A stretch of 64,000 nucleotides of DNA, from contig NZ_JACVFC010000001.1 in NCBI RefSeq assembly GCF_014529935.1, positions 620,001 through 684,000 on the forward strand, written 5' to 3'. Below are positions 1-9,193 of this stretch, one piece after another (within the stretch, counting starts at the first letter, position 1; every line of letters begins with the position of its first letter). Source of the DNA: Chitinophaga qingshengii. GTDB taxonomy: Bacteria; Bacteroidota; Bacteroidia; Chitinophagales; Chitinophagaceae. Both the position numbers and the translations under genes were made by a program. The notes below the pieces were generated by a model that saw only the letters and a program-made list of their open reading frames with translations, did not search any database and was not told where the DNA came from.

Positions 1-519
1 GGTACTGCTCACCTTAAAGTACTGTACCCCTGCTACGCTCTCCAGCAGCTCCGATCCCGCACTATAGATATGCAAAACACTGTCGCTAGTCTGCAGGAAA
101 TATTTCTGCCCTTTTTCCATCATCCCGCTCTGCGTAATATTTCCAGGTTCATTGCCATCCGAACCTACCTTCAGTTCTTTCTGAATTCCTGTATACAGAT
201 TCCACAAAATCGCTTTCCCCTGTCCCAATGCCAGTAGCTGTCCGCCTTTTACAAACGAATACTGGTACTTTTTCGTCAGCGTACCTACCAGTGATTTCAC
301 TCCTGGCCTCCCTGAAGCCAGTACCAGCGCAGTATCATAATTATGTCTGTAGACCTTTGTTGCCACAATCCACTTCCCGTCATCAGACACCTTATTAACG
401 GCAATATTGTAAAAATTTGAACTTTCATCTGTAAGCGAATCCTGACGAACCTGTCCATAACAAACCATTCCCGGAAGCATCAAAAAGAGGACCAGCAGTT
501 TATTGATATTAATAGCCAT
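1..519 (-). CDS. Secreted protein, probable S9-type peptidase, N-terminus only
   Basis: This partial gene runs off the left edge; 173 codons are visible. The start ATG lies inside the last codons of the susD-like gene, an 11-bp overlap, so the two are translationally coupled. Residues 1-22 form a signal peptide (hydrophobic LLVLFLMLPGMV, probable cleavage after CYGQ). What follows, with DDGKWIVATKVY and later short strand-rich repeats, looks like the start of a beta-propeller as found in front of the hydrolase domain of S9 prolyl-oligopeptidase-like enzymes. Such peptidases often end SusC/SusD operons in Chitinophaga. The catalytic part is outside the window, so the family call is inference; a non-enzymatic WD40/propeller protein is the alternative. 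Confidence 0.45.
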   Translation of the reverse strand, partial: MAININKLLVLFLMLPGMVCYGQVRQDSLTDESSNFYNIAVNKVSDDGKWIVATKVYRHNYDTALVLASGRPGVKSLVGTLTKKYQYSFVKGGQLLALGQGKAILWNLYTGIQKELKVGSDGNEPGNITQSGMMEKGQKYFLQTSDSVLHIYSAGSELLESVAGVQYFKVSST

Positions 520-1885
520 TATTCTGGGGTTTTAGATTTGGATTAAGCAGCAGTTCTTTTTGAGGAACAGGCCACTCGCTGTGAAAAAGTTTCCAGTTCG
601 GTTTGGTAGCGGTCAACAGATGTAGCTTTTTCATTCTTTTCATATCAAAAAAACGATGTCCCATTTCTGTAAAAAACTCCCTCCTGTTTTCAGCAAGCAC
701 CTCATCCAGAAAATCATCTTTCGACATTGGCATTTCAATTTCAGGAAGATTAGATCTTATCCTTGTAGCATTCAAAAAAGGGGCAGCCAAGGCGACTTTA
801 TCCTGATTCCCCAGGGCCTCCGCCAATAAAAGATATACTTCCTCAATTCTGAACACAACAGCATATTCATCCAAATTATCAGAAAGGTTTTTATACTTAT
901 TCGCCCTGTACCAGGTAGTACCGTCAACAGTGACCGGCAGGGTCCAGTGTTGTTTTCTAAGATCAGAAGATGAAAACGAATTCATTAGATCATTGGACAA
1001 AGCATAACTATAGGGCGGGATAAAATCAAAATAATAGATGATCGCTTCTTTGGTAGCATCACCATTACTCATTGGTTTCAGCTGCCATATAATATTATTG
1101 CCCGATTTTTTAAAGGTACTGGCAACATCGTTCCGTATCTGATAAAGATCGCTGCCGATAATGTTTTCACAAAGCGTTGCGGCATCTGTCCATCGCTGCT
1201 GAAGCATATACACTCTGGCCAACATGAGCTGCGCCGCCTTTTTATTGAGGTAAATACGCTCAGGGTTCCTGTATGCATCCTGGAGAAGCGCAGATGCTTC
1301 AGACAACTGATTTTCCAGCAGTTGAAGAACATGGGGGGATGTCATTCTGCTTAAAGATTGATTAATTTTGTAATCTGTCGATAAGGGACAGGGAATATCG
1401 CCATATAACTGTTGCAGATAATAGAATAATATTGAACGTATCAAGAGGGCTTCCCCTTTAATCGTCTTCATGTCTTCAGCTCCGGCCGCCGCCGGATGAT
1501 CGCAACCTTCAATTATTGCATTACAGGAATAAATAAGTTGGTAAGCCGTTGACCATTGATTATGCACCACCTGGTTACCAGCAGTCAACTGGTTGGTATA
1601 CAGCTCCATCATGCCTCCTGGCGTAGCCGTCGTATAAAAGTCAAGATCATCTGTGTAAACTCCTAAAACCGGTCCGAGTGCATCTCCGGAAAGAAGCGAA
1701 TTATCACGCAACCCGGCATACAGCGCTGCCAATGCAGCATTAGCGGTCTGAACATCCGTAAATACCTTATCTTTTCCTATTTGGTTGGCGGGTGTTTTTA
1801 CATCCAGCATCTTCTCGCAGGAGGAAAGTATTACCAATAATAACACCAGTACGCCAATAACTTTATATTGTACAAGAAATTTCAT
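509..1885 (-). CDS. SusD/RagB-family nutrient-binding lipoprotein
   Basis: Surface lipoprotein that would bind the ligand and cap the partner TonB-dependent transporter. The chosen start is ATG at 1885, 18 bp after the susC-like stop, giving 458 aa; a longer open frame would begin inside susC. The N-terminus has a lipobox (VILSSC, lipidated Cys 23). The body shows SusD features: an alpha-helical TPR-like region (AALAALYAGLRD, ALLIRSILFYYLQQLYGDIPC) and the C-terminal signature LAENRREFFTEMGHRFFDMKR. It sits between susC and a probable peptidase, so a peptide or protein fragment is a more likely ligand than a sugar, but the ligand cannot be read from sequence. Confidence 0.93.
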   Translation of the reverse strand: MKFLVQYKVIGVLVLLLVILSSCEKMLDVKTPANQIGKDKVFTDVQTANAALAALYAGLRDNSLLSGDALGPVLGVYTDDLDFYTTATPGGMMELYTNQLTAGNQVVHNQWSTAYQLIYSCNAIIEGCDHPAAAGAEDMKTIKGEALLIRSILFYYLQQLYGDIPCPLSTDYKINQSLSRMTSPHVLQLLENQLSEASALLQDAYRNPERIYLNKKAAQLMLARVYMLQQRWTDAATLCENIIGSDLYQIRNDVASTFKKSGNNIIWQLKPMSNGDATKEAIIYYFDFIPPYSYALSNDLMNSFSSSDLRKQHWTLPVTVDGTTWYRANKYKNLSDNLDEYAVVFRIEEVYLLLAEALGNQDKVALAAPFLNATRIRSNLPEIEMPMSKDDFLDEVLAENRREFFTEMGHRFFDMKRMKKLHLLTATKPNWKLFHSEWPVPQKELLLNPNLKPQNNGY

Positions 1886-1902
1886 TGTTACTTTTTTAGT
1901 GC

Positions 1903-4900
1903 TTAAAGTGAGATTAAAATTCCCAGTAACCACGTTCTCAAAGGTGGCAGGTATCCTATGTTCCTGAACTCAGGGTCCATCCCGAAATAATTGGTGAAGG
2001 TCAGCAGGTTCTGTCCCTGGAAATAGACTTTCGCGCGCCTTAACACACTTCTTTTAACCGGTACCTGATAACTGAGTTCCAGATTTTTTAACCGGATAAA
2101 GGAAGCATCAGAAACCGCTGAAGTACTGTTCATCAGTAAGACATGCAACTGGTTCTTCGTACCATTGCTTCCTGAAGAATAGGGCATATAAACTCCATCA
2201 GGATTATCCGCAGACCATACATTCAGTACTTCTTTCGGCTGGTTGTTCATGCTTCCTGGTATCGGCATGATATTATGGTAATTCCAGTTCTTCTGCCTGA
2301 CAAACTGAAACAAAAAAGACAGGCTCCAGTGTTTGTATCGAAATGTATTATTCCAGCCACCGAAATACCGTACACCAATATTTTCAATGGTTTGCCGGTC
2401 GTCAGGACTTGATATGATACCATCTCTGTTAAAATCCGTGAACTTATATAACCCTGTTGCAGCATTGATCCCTTCGTACTGATAGAGCTTAACAATGGTG
2501 ATCGGTTGCCCTATCACATAACTATTAGCGTAGGTTGAACCGTCCAGTCCTGGAAAAGAGCGTAGTTTATTTTTAGGGAAACTGACATTCAAGCCCCATT
2601 CCCATTGGAATCCTTTCCGGGAATAGGGTTTTGCGGCGAGTTCAATTTCCCAGCCGGTATTCTCCACTTTCGCATTTAAGTTAGCCTGCACACTTGAAAA
2701 TCCTGTGGTGGCAGGCAGCTGGTACCCTACCAGCTGGTTTGAAGAGCGGTTCTTATACCAGGCGGCTGTCAGGTTAAGCCTGTTTTCCAGCATTCCTAAT
2801 TCCAGGGCCGCTTCAAATTTTACTGTTTTTTCCCAGCTGTAATTGGGATTATATAACTTTGAAGGGCTTAGGCCCACAACATCGTTATACCGCAGTTCTG
2901 AAATATCATAGGTATCCAGATAACCGTAATCACCAATATTATCACTTCCTGTACTTCCATAGCTGGTTCGAAGCTTTCCAAAGCTCAGCCAGTCGCTATT
3001 TTTCAGAAAAGACTCTTCCGAGAATATCCAGGCGGCACCCGCCGCCCCAAAACCGGCAAATTTGTTATCAGGGCCAAAACGACTGCTTCCATCCCTTCTT
3101 CCCGTAAGATTCAGGATATATCTTTCAGCAAACTGATAATTGACCCTTCCAAAAAAAGCAGCATACCGGTATTCCGCCCTGACCTGATCGGTAATGATCT
3201 TAGTCCTGGCCGTTCCGGTATTCTCTATAAAAGCGTTGCTTTCAAATCCGAAGCCCTGCAGCGATCCCCGTGTATTCACTTCACGTTGATAGGTCGCTCC
3301 TGCCAGTACATCCACCGTATGACGGTTTCGTTTAAGCCTCCAGTTAAGCTGCGGTTCCAGGATAAATGAAAAACGGTCCTGATTACCTTTATATGACTGA
3401 GAATAGGCACTGGACTGCCCCTGAGTGGTTGCAGGATTGTATATCGTATTAGGTTTCAGAGAGCGCTCATCGAAAGCCTGGTAATTAATTCCCCCGCCAA
3501 GTTTAAAAACCAGATTTTTCAACAGTTCATACTGCATATTCATATTGGTCAGAAACTGTATATTTTCATAAGAATAGGAACTGTTATATAAAGCAGCCGG
3601 ATTGTTAAAAGTATTGTTATGCCAGTTGATACTACCATCTTCACGATAAAGGTCCGGGGCATTGGGAGGCAGGATCACCGACTGCTTTGTGATATCATCA
3701 CTAATGACATTATTTTTCTGCGAGGAAAACATATTGGAGATACTGAGCTGAAAACGCTTATCTGCAGAGCTATGACTGATATTAGAAGAAACATTATCAG
3801 TAGTATATTTAAAATCTCTTGAAAAAACGGTAGACTGGTCATTATGTCCATAACTCAGCAAAAAACTTGTTTTCTCACTCCCACCACTTAAAGAGAGATT
3901 CGTATTCAGTGTATTAGCAGTATGGCCGATCAAAACTTTTCGCCAATTAACGGATTTGTTCAGATCCCAGTTTCCATTGATATCGTAAGCATTTACCGGG
4001 TAGGTGGAAATTCCATCATTTTGATATGCCTGTTTCCGCATACTGCTGTATGCAGCCGTATTCATCATATGGAGGTTACTAATTACAGTACTCAACGAAT
4101 AAGATGTTCCGAAATTAAGTTCCGGCTTTCCGGATTTACCTTTTTTGGTGGCAATCAGGACCACTCCGTTTGCCCCCCTTGATCCGTAAATTGCCGTAGC
4201 ATCTGCATCTTTTAGCACCTCAATACTTTCTATATCCGATGGATTGATACTATTAAGTTGATTAATGCTGCCAGCAGGTAAGATGGCCCCGGAAAACTGA
4301 GTGGTCACTTCAGCACCTACCGGTACTCCGTCAATCACATACAAAGGAGCATTTGCTAAACTGCGAAGACTATTTCTACCTCTGACCTGTACCTCAAAAC
4401 CACCGCCTGGCAAGCCGCTGTTCTGCACAATATTAACGCCGGCCATTCTTCCCTGCACCGCCGAAAGCACATTCGTCACCGGCTGGTTTTCAATATTCTT
4501 CGCCGTTATCCGTGCAATACTTCCTGTCCGCTCCTTATTCTTTACCGTATAATACCCGGCATTCAGTATGACTTCTTCTAATTTGATTACAGCTGGCTTG
4601 AGAGAGATGGCTACTTCACCGCTATGGTCATTTATCATAATGGTTTGGGAGATAAAACCGATAAAAGAGATTTCTATGATATCTCCCCTGTTGGCATTCA
4701 GGTTCCATATACCATCAGTACCGGTAATTCCTGACTGCCTGTTTGTTTTGTTAGTAACTGACGCTCCCACAAGCGGATGACCGGTTGTATCCACTACCCT
4801 GATTTTTAATGGCATCCCCGTCTGTTCAAAGGACACTTTCTCCACATCTCCCAAGGCAGCAGCCGGCTGTTTTCGTGTAATAAAAATGGTTTTATCGGCA

Positions 4901-5247
4901 ATTTCGTACTTGAGCGGTCGATGCTTTAAAAGCATCGTCAGCAATTCACGTAGTGGAAGATTATTGACAGCCAGTGAGATGGTTCCTGTGCCGGAAAGTA
5001 ATTCCTGGTCGTACATCACCACATAGCCTGTTTGTTTTTTAATAGCGGCAAAGACCTCTTTATAGGTCAGCGCTTTGCCCGAAATAGTGACAGACTGGGC
5101 TATACCGGTGGCGGGAGCTGACAGGCAGACAGTGAACAGTAAAAAGGCGAGCCATCTCATCACGCATAATAGTTGATTGGGAGGCCGGTTTGCGCAGCGG
5201 CCAGGCAGGGCATGGCAAAACGAGCCACCCTTTGCAGTTTTTTGCAT
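1903..5247 (-). CDS. SusC/RagA-family TonB-dependent outer-membrane transporter with STN domain
   Basis: Energy-coupled outer-membrane importer, 1114 aa. Order of parts: N-terminal signal sequence (MRWLAFLLFTVCLSAPATGIAQ), STN domain (about 52-120, for signalling to the FecR anti-sigma factor), carboxypeptidase-regulatory-like beta-sandwich (about 147-222), plug domain (about 226-365, with NVLSAVQGRMAGVNIVQNSG and SIEVLKDADATAIYGSRGAN) and a beta-barrel ending in GILISL. The start MQKTAKGG is typical of STN-bearing SusC proteins in this group. The STN domain and the adjacent fecR and sigma genes indicate a trans-envelope autoregulatory circuit. It forms a pair with the SusD-like gene downstream. 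Confidence 0.95.
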   Translation of the reverse strand: MQKTAKGGSFCHALPGRCANRPPNQLLCVMRWLAFLLFTVCLSAPATGIAQSVTISGKALTYKEVFAAIKKQTGYVVMYDQELLSGTGTISLAVNNLPLRELLTMLLKHRPLKYEIADKTIFITRKQPAAALGDVEKVSFEQTGMPLKIRVVDTTGHPLVGASVTNKTNRQSGITGTDGIWNLNANRGDIIEISFIGFISQTIMINDHSGEVAISLKPAVIKLEEVILNAGYYTVKNKERTGSIARITAKNIENQPVTNVLSAVQGRMAGVNIVQNSGLPGGGFEVQVRGRNSLRSLANAPLYVIDGVPVGAEVTTQFSGAILPAGSINQLNSINPSDIESIEVLKDADATAIYGSRGANGVVLIATKKGKSGKPELNFGTSYSLSTVISNLHMMNTAAYSSMRKQAYQNDGISTYPVNAYDINGNWDLNKSVNWRKVLIGHTANTLNTNLSLSGGSEKTSFLLSYGHNDQSTVFSRDFKYTTDNVSSNISHSSADKRFQLSISNMFSSQKNNVISDDITKQSVILPPNAPDLYREDGSINWHNNTFNNPAALYNSSYSYENIQFLTNMNMQYELLKNLVFKLGGGINYQAFDERSLKPNTIYNPATTQGQSSAYSQSYKGNQDRFSFILEPQLNWRLKRNRHTVDVLAGATYQREVNTRGSLQGFGFESNAFIENTGTARTKIITDQVRAEYRYAAFFGRVNYQFAERYILNLTGRRDGSSRFGPDNKFAGFGAAGAAWIFSEESFLKNSDWLSFGKLRTSYGSTGSDNIGDYGYLDTYDISELRYNDVVGLSPSKLYNPNYSWEKTVKFEAALELGMLENRLNLTAAWYKNRSSNQLVGYQLPATTGFSSVQANLNAKVENTGWEIELAAKPYSRKGFQWEWGLNVSFPKNKLRSFPGLDGSTYANSYVIGQPITIVKLYQYEGINAATGLYKFTDFNRDGIISSPDDRQTIENIGVRYFGGWNNTFRYKHWSLSFLFQFVRQKNWNYHNIMPIPGSMNNQPKEVLNVWSADNPDGVYMPYSSGSNGTKNQLHVLLMNSTSAVSDASFIRLKNLELSYQVPVKRSVLRRAKVYFQGQNLLTFTNYFGMDPEFRNIGYLPPLRTWLLGILISL

Positions 5248-5364
5248 AAATTGCAGTTGTTTGGTTGAGAAAATGGATTCCAGTCTATAGATTCAACCCA
5301 AACGTCACCGGGAGTGTTTCGAGCGCTTCCGGTTTGTTTTTAGCGGGATTGAACCTTGTTTTTA

Positions 5365-6480
5365 TTATGGTAACACGGTCAATGTTCTATCATTCAATTT
5401 ATAGTGTATTCCCAGTTCACCTAATTGTTTCAGCAGATCATTCAGCGAAACGCCTCTCGTCATTTCACCTGCCAGCTGTTTGTTGGGAATGATATTATTT
5501 TCATAGACAATCTTAATATCATACCAACGCCCCAGTTGCCGCATTATCTCCTCAAAACTCAGCCCGTTAAAATCAAACAGTCCATTTTTCCAGGCCAGGA
5601 CCTGCCCCGGATCTACAGATTGAACGATGATAGGCTCCCCCTCTCCTTTCATAGGCTTTACGACGGCTTGCTGCCCCGGCCGTAAAGGCCTGCTATGTCC
5701 CGCCATGGAGATTTTTACCGCTCCTGTTACAAGCGTTGTTTTAAGTACCGCTTCATCTTCATATGCATTGATGTTAAAGCTGGTCCCCAGTACCTGGATT
5801 TCAGCGCCCCCCGCGTTTACAATAAAAGGCTGCCTTGGGTTTTGCGCTACTTCCAGGTATACTTCTCCTGTTACTTCCACCTTTCTTTCTTTATGATTAA
5901 ATGATGAAGGGAATTTGATACCCGATGCTGCGTTCAGCCAAACCTTTGATCCATCAGGCAATACGGCCTGGTATTGCCCTCCGTTAGGTGTGGTTAACAG
6001 TACTGCATCCGCTTGTAAAGGCAGGCCGTTATCGGCCGTACCAAGTTCTTTTTGGGTACCATTTGCCAGGGTTAAGATGGCTTTGCTGGTACCGGGAAGA
6101 ATTTCCCGTACCACGTTTGTCTGTTGACTGATTGGCAATATTTTTTTTGATTGGTGCCGGAAGATATAAATACCCGAGCCAATGACAAGAACAATAATGG
6201 CCGCCGCTATATTTTTCCAGCGCAGCAGCAATGGTGTACGGCGAACGGAGTTACCCTGTTGTATCTGCGTGTCAAGGGATTGCAGGATACGTTCCAGACT
6301 ACTCCCGGGAGGCGCATCCAAATCCAGTGTTTGTTGATGCAACTGCGTATGGAGCAACTCTTTAAAAGACAGCTGATACGCCGGCTGCTGAAGCATTTTC
6401 GCCAGTTCAACCCCCTCCTCTGCAGAAAGGGTATCCGTTATATAAGCTTCGGTTAAACGCTGTAGTTTTTGAATATCCAT
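5365..6480 (-). CDS. FecR-family anti-sigma factor
   Basis: Inner-membrane anti-sigma factor of 371 aa with an N-terminal cytoplasmic helical region, one transmembrane helix at about 88-107 (IAAAIIVLVIGSGIYIF), a periplasmic FecR domain (about 160-260, with LPDGSKVWLNAASGIKFPSSF and VTGEVYLEVAQNPRQPF) and a C-terminal DUF4974/STN-like domain (FEEIMRQLGRWYDIKIVYEN). ATG at 6480 (MDIQKLQRL) is preferred over the 16-codon longer frame because FecR N-termini normally begin there. It follows the sigma gene and precedes the STN-containing SusC, and should hold the sigma factor until SusC binds substrate. Confidence 0.93.
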   Translation of the reverse strand: MDIQKLQRLTEAYITDTLSAEEGVELAKMLQQPAYQLSFKELLHTQLHQQTLDLDAPPGSSLERILQSLDTQIQQGNSVRRTPLLLRWKNIAAAIIVLVIGSGIYIFRHQSKKILPISQQTNVVREILPGTSKAILTLANGTQKELGTADNGLPLQADAVLLTTPNGGQYQAVLPDGSKVWLNAASGIKFPSSFNHKERKVEVTGEVYLEVAQNPRQPFIVNAGGAEIQVLGTSFNINAYEDEAVLKTTLVTGAVKISMAGHSRPLRPGQQAVVKPMKGEGEPIIVQSVDPGQVLAWKNGLFDFNGLSFEEIMRQLGRWYDIKIVYENNIIPNKQLAGEMTRGVSLNDLLKQLGELGIHYKLNDRTLTVLP

Positions 6481-6552
6481 TGAACAGTACCTGGTATTTT
6501 GTATAAAGACACATCTGAACCGGCTCAATAGAGTAGCGAGGGAAAAATTTTT

Positions 6553-7140
6553 TTAAGAAAGTCCGCCGAAGAGAATGATCAGCAGTATAGGGTCGCTACT
6601 ATGCTCTTTCATATACACTTTCAGGAAGCTCACGGCTTTAGCGAGGTATTGGTAAACGGTATCTTTATGCATTCCCAAAGCGGCCGCAATTTGTTCGTTG
6701 CTCATACCACCGAAGCGGCTCATGGTGAAGACTTTTTTTCGTTGTTCGGGAAGCAGCTCCACCCCTTTTAACAGTAATTGATAGGTCAACCGGTACTCGG
6801 TGTATTGATCAGGGGTAGCCGCATCAGCTTCCAGGTCATCAGAAGGAATATATAATTGCTGAATTTTTTTACGGGCTTCGTTATAGATCTGATTACGGGC
6901 TACGATAAAGAGATAATCCTTCAGGCTCTTAACGGAGCCCAGTTTTTCACGGGTTTTCCAAAGGCGCATGAAGATATCCTGTGTAACTTCTTCGGCTTTC
7001 TCCACGGTTTTCAAATAGGCGATTGCGTGGGAGAAAATCGTATTCCAATGGGCTCTTACAAAAAGTGTAAAAGCCTGCTCCTCTCCCCTGGCAATACGGG
7101 AGAGCAGATCATTTTCGTTGTATAAAAGAGGCTCCGGCAA
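6553..7140 (-). CDS. ECF RNA polymerase sigma factor (Bacteroidota SusC/FecR-linked type)
   Basis: Sigma-70 family ECF factor of 195 aa. Region 2 is at about 20-90 (AEEVTQDIFMRLWKTREKL, then LKDYLFIVARNQIYNEARKK) and region 4 at about 125-180 (LLPEQRKKVFTMSRFGGMSN followed by a helix-turn-helix, EQIAAALGMHKDTVYQYLAKA). It probably drives the downstream fecR-susC-susD-peptidase genes. The first codon appears to be TTG, because an in-frame stop lies immediately upstream and the next in-frame Met is within region 2; this start is inferred by exclusion. A hydrophobic tail (ILLIILFGG) ends the protein. Confidence 0.92.
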   Translation of the reverse strand: MPEPLLYNENDLLSRIARGEEQAFTLFVRAHWNTIFSHAIAYLKTVEKAEEVTQDIFMRLWKTREKLGSVKSLKDYLFIVARNQIYNEARKKIQQLYIPSDDLEADAATPDQYTEYRLTYQLLLKGVELLPEQRKKVFTMSRFGGMSNEQIAAALGMHKDTVYQYLAKAVSFLKVYMKEHSSDPILLIILFGGLS

Positions 7141-7285
7141 TTAAGCTGTTTTGTAATATTCACTTGCAATCAGAGGGTAAAGATAACAGGAAATTGGAGA
7201 CGGGATTGAAAAAATTGTAACGGCAGGTTGCCGGGAAAATTACTAAAACAGCACTAAATTACAGTCCTTATCATGTATCAACCAT

Positions 7286-8134
7286 ATGAAATGGATCACC
7301 CGTGAGCGCCCTAAAATAGACAGGCTGGCCTGTCCGTGGCTAATCAAAAGGTTTGTAGATGCCGAGGCTGTATTTATGTATGTCCCCGCTGACCAGGTGA
7401 TGTCAAGGGCAGCGGCCGAAGGTGCCACGCCCTTTGATATGGTCGGAGTTGAGTATACACACTATGATGATCAGTGTACTTTCGATTATGTGATCAAAAA
7501 GCATCATATAGAAGACCCGGCTGTTCACATCATGGCCCCTATTGTACGCGGAGCAGATACTGACCGCCATGACCTGGCAAGCCAGGCATCAGGCCTGTGG
7601 GCGTTATCTGCCGGGCTGGCTTACAATGAACCCGACGACCAGGCCTTGCTTGAAAAAGGTATGATGCTATATGATGCGCTTTATAGCTGGGCCAAATACC
7701 TCCAGCATGTCAAGCACACACAGCAGCCGGTTGAAAACCAGCTGATCGATATTTTTAAACAATTCCTCCAACAGGAAAAAGACAACAAAAAAATACCCTC
7801 CTGGGCCAGAGAACTAAAAGAGATCATCCAGGACCAGGTAGACACCAACCTCAACCTAAGCCTGAAAGGTTTATCAGAAACGCTTCAGGTACATCCGGCA
7901 TACTTATCGCGGGAGTTTTCAAAGTATTTTGATGATTTATCTTTTGGCGAATATATCCGTAAACTCCGGATCGATAAAGCCGTTCAACTGCTCAGCAGTA
8001 CGGATCACTCCCTCACTGAGATCGCGTATCTTACAGGGTTCTCGGATCAAAGCCATTTTACCCGGATTTTTAAGAAATTCACCGGCAAAAGTCCCTCCGC
8101 TTATAAAAAGGATATGATAAAAAGTAAAAAATAG
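7286..8134 (+). CDS. Chromate-resistance (ChrB C-terminal type) domain fused to AraC DNA-binding domain
   Basis: A 282-aa two-domain protein. Residues 1-140 match the Chrome_Resist domain (ChrB C-terminal type) through TRERPKIDRLACPWLIKRF, GATPFDMVGVEYTH, DDQCTFDYVI and IVRGADTDRHD. Residues 180-278 are an AraC/XylS double helix-turn-helix ending with the family signature (SLTEIAYLTGFSDQSHFTRIFKKFTGKSP). Known ChrB proteins carry a different N-terminal part, so here the putative sensing domain is coupled to an AraC DNA-binding domain. Its position before a DUF1259 gene and chrA suggests a one-component chromate-responsive activator of these genes. The candidate target elements are at 8121-8165 and 9194-9238; the first overlaps the end of this gene. 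Confidence 0.9.
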   Translation: MKWITRERPKIDRLACPWLIKRFVDAEAVFMYVPADQVMSRAAAEGATPFDMVGVEYTHYDDQCTFDYVIKKHHIEDPAVHIMAPIVRGADTDRHDLASQASGLWALSAGLAYNEPDDQALLEKGMMLYDALYSWAKYLQHVKHTQQPVENQLIDIFKQFLQQEKDNKKIPSWARELKEIIQDQVDTNLNLSLKGLSETLQVHPAYLSREFSKYFDDLSFGEYIRKLRIDKAVQLLSSTDHSLTEIAYLTGFSDQSHFTRIFKKFTGKSPSAYKKDMIKSKK

Positions 8135-8165
8135 ACTAAACCTTATTTTTCATTCTATTTTTTGG
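8121..8165 (+). promoter_or_regulatory. 45-bp conserved regulatory element before DUF1259 gene
   Basis: This block is identical at 41 of 45 positions to 9194-9238. It overlaps the last codons of the AraC-fusion gene and ends about 55 bp before the next ATG. Inside are a perfect 10-bp inverted repeat (AAAAAATAGA at 8126-8135 and TCTATTTTTT at 8154-8163) and a conserved core ACCTTATT. The right end, TATTTTTTG, resembles the Bacteroidota -7 box TAnnTTTG with one extra base, and no -33 TTTG is present, as expected at an activator-dependent promoter. Binding by the adjacent AraC fusion is inference. Confidence 0.6.
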
Positions 8166-8220
8166 TGTTCGGGAGCTGGAAATTGCAGTTTTTATATAAC
8201 AAACCTGTAATACATCTGTT

Positions 8221-9183
8221 ATGAAATGCACTATTTCGTGTTTTCTGTCCTCCATATCTTTTATGCTGATCCTGACAGCAGCCTGCAACAATTCTTCACA
8301 ACCCGCTACCAGGGCAGACAGCAGCAAACGGAATAATATCCTGTGTCCGCCGGGAAGCAGTAAACTCGATATTCAGAAAATTGAAGCGGTGACCGGCATG
8401 AAAGGCATAGCCAAAAATGGCGAGTACAAAATAACCGTTCCCCAAAATGACCTGAATGTAGTAGTGGATGGATTTAAGATCATCCCTCCTATGGGATTGG
8501 GCAGCTGGGCAGCATTCACTCCTTGTTCAGACAGCGTGATGGTAATGGGTGATATTATTGTTACAGAAACTGATCTGGCCCCGGTTCAACAGGAAGTGAT
8601 CCGCCAGGGCTTTACCATCACCGCTATTCATAACCACTTTGTCCGAAATCACCCTAATGTGATGTACATGCACATAGATGGCCGGGGCAAGGCAGAAAAG
8701 GTGGCTGCCGGCGCCAAAGCCATTTTTGACAAGGTAAAGGAAGTCAGAGGTAAAGACCCCAAAGAAGGCAAAGCCGACAGCGTTCAAAACACCATTAACA
8801 TTACCCGCCTCGACAGTATTATCGGTCATAAGGGAGAGATGGCCAAAGGAGTATATAAATATACCATTGACCGGCCGGATGTGGCTTTGCAGGAACACGG
8901 CATCCCGGTCAGTAGTTTTATGGGCTTTAACACCTGGGCCGCCTGGCAGGGCACAGATGAAAAAGCGGCGGTAGCAGGCGATTTCACCATGCTTGAAAAT
9001 GAAGTGGAGCCTGTTATTAAAGCACTGATCGAAAATGGTATCGAAGTGGTGGCCGTACATAACCATATGGTGCATGAGCAACCCCGTATCTTCTTTCTCC
9101 ACTACTGGGGCGTAGGTCCGGCGGAAAAACTGGCAAAAGGCTTCAAAGCCGCATTGGACCAGACGGCAGGCAGCCACCAATAA
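8221..9183 (+). CDS. Lipoprotein with two DUF1259 (LppY/LpqO-type) domains
   Basis: A 320-aa exported protein. The N-terminus carries a lipobox (LILTAAC, lipidated Cys 22). Two homologous halves follow, at about 42-180 and 190-318. Each begins with a variant of LD-I-GxKG and contains GFNTWAAWQG- or GLGSWAAFTP-like and TAIHNHFV / VAVHNHMV motifs, whose paired histidines could bind a ligand or metal. DUF1259 proteins are known near chromate transport genes, but no activity is established. Here the gene lies between the Chrome_Resist-AraC regulator and chrA, and shares a 45-bp upstream element with chrA, so a role in chromate handling at the cell envelope is inferred. Confidence 0.85.
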   Translation: MKCTISCFLSSISFMLILTAACNNSSQPATRADSSKRNNILCPPGSSKLDIQKIEAVTGMKGIAKNGEYKITVPQNDLNVVVDGFKIIPPMGLGSWAAFTPCSDSVMVMGDIIVTETDLAPVQQEVIRQGFTITAIHNHFVRNHPNVMYMHIDGRGKAEKVAAGAKAIFDKVKEVRGKDPKEGKADSVQNTINITRLDSIIGHKGEMAKGVYKYTIDRPDVALQEHGIPVSSFMGFNTWAAWQGTDEKAAVAGDFTMLENEVEPVIKALIENGIEVVAVHNHMVHEQPRIFFLHYWGVGPAEKLAKGFKAALDQTAGSHQ

Positions 9184-9193
9184 TAATCGCCTA

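Noticed and set aside
8126..8163. Reading the 10-bp inverted repeat as a plain terminator of the AraC-fusion gene
   Set aside because: The left arm contains the stop codon region and the spacer is conserved with the copy at 9199-9236, which fits a regulatory element better; a double role is still possible.
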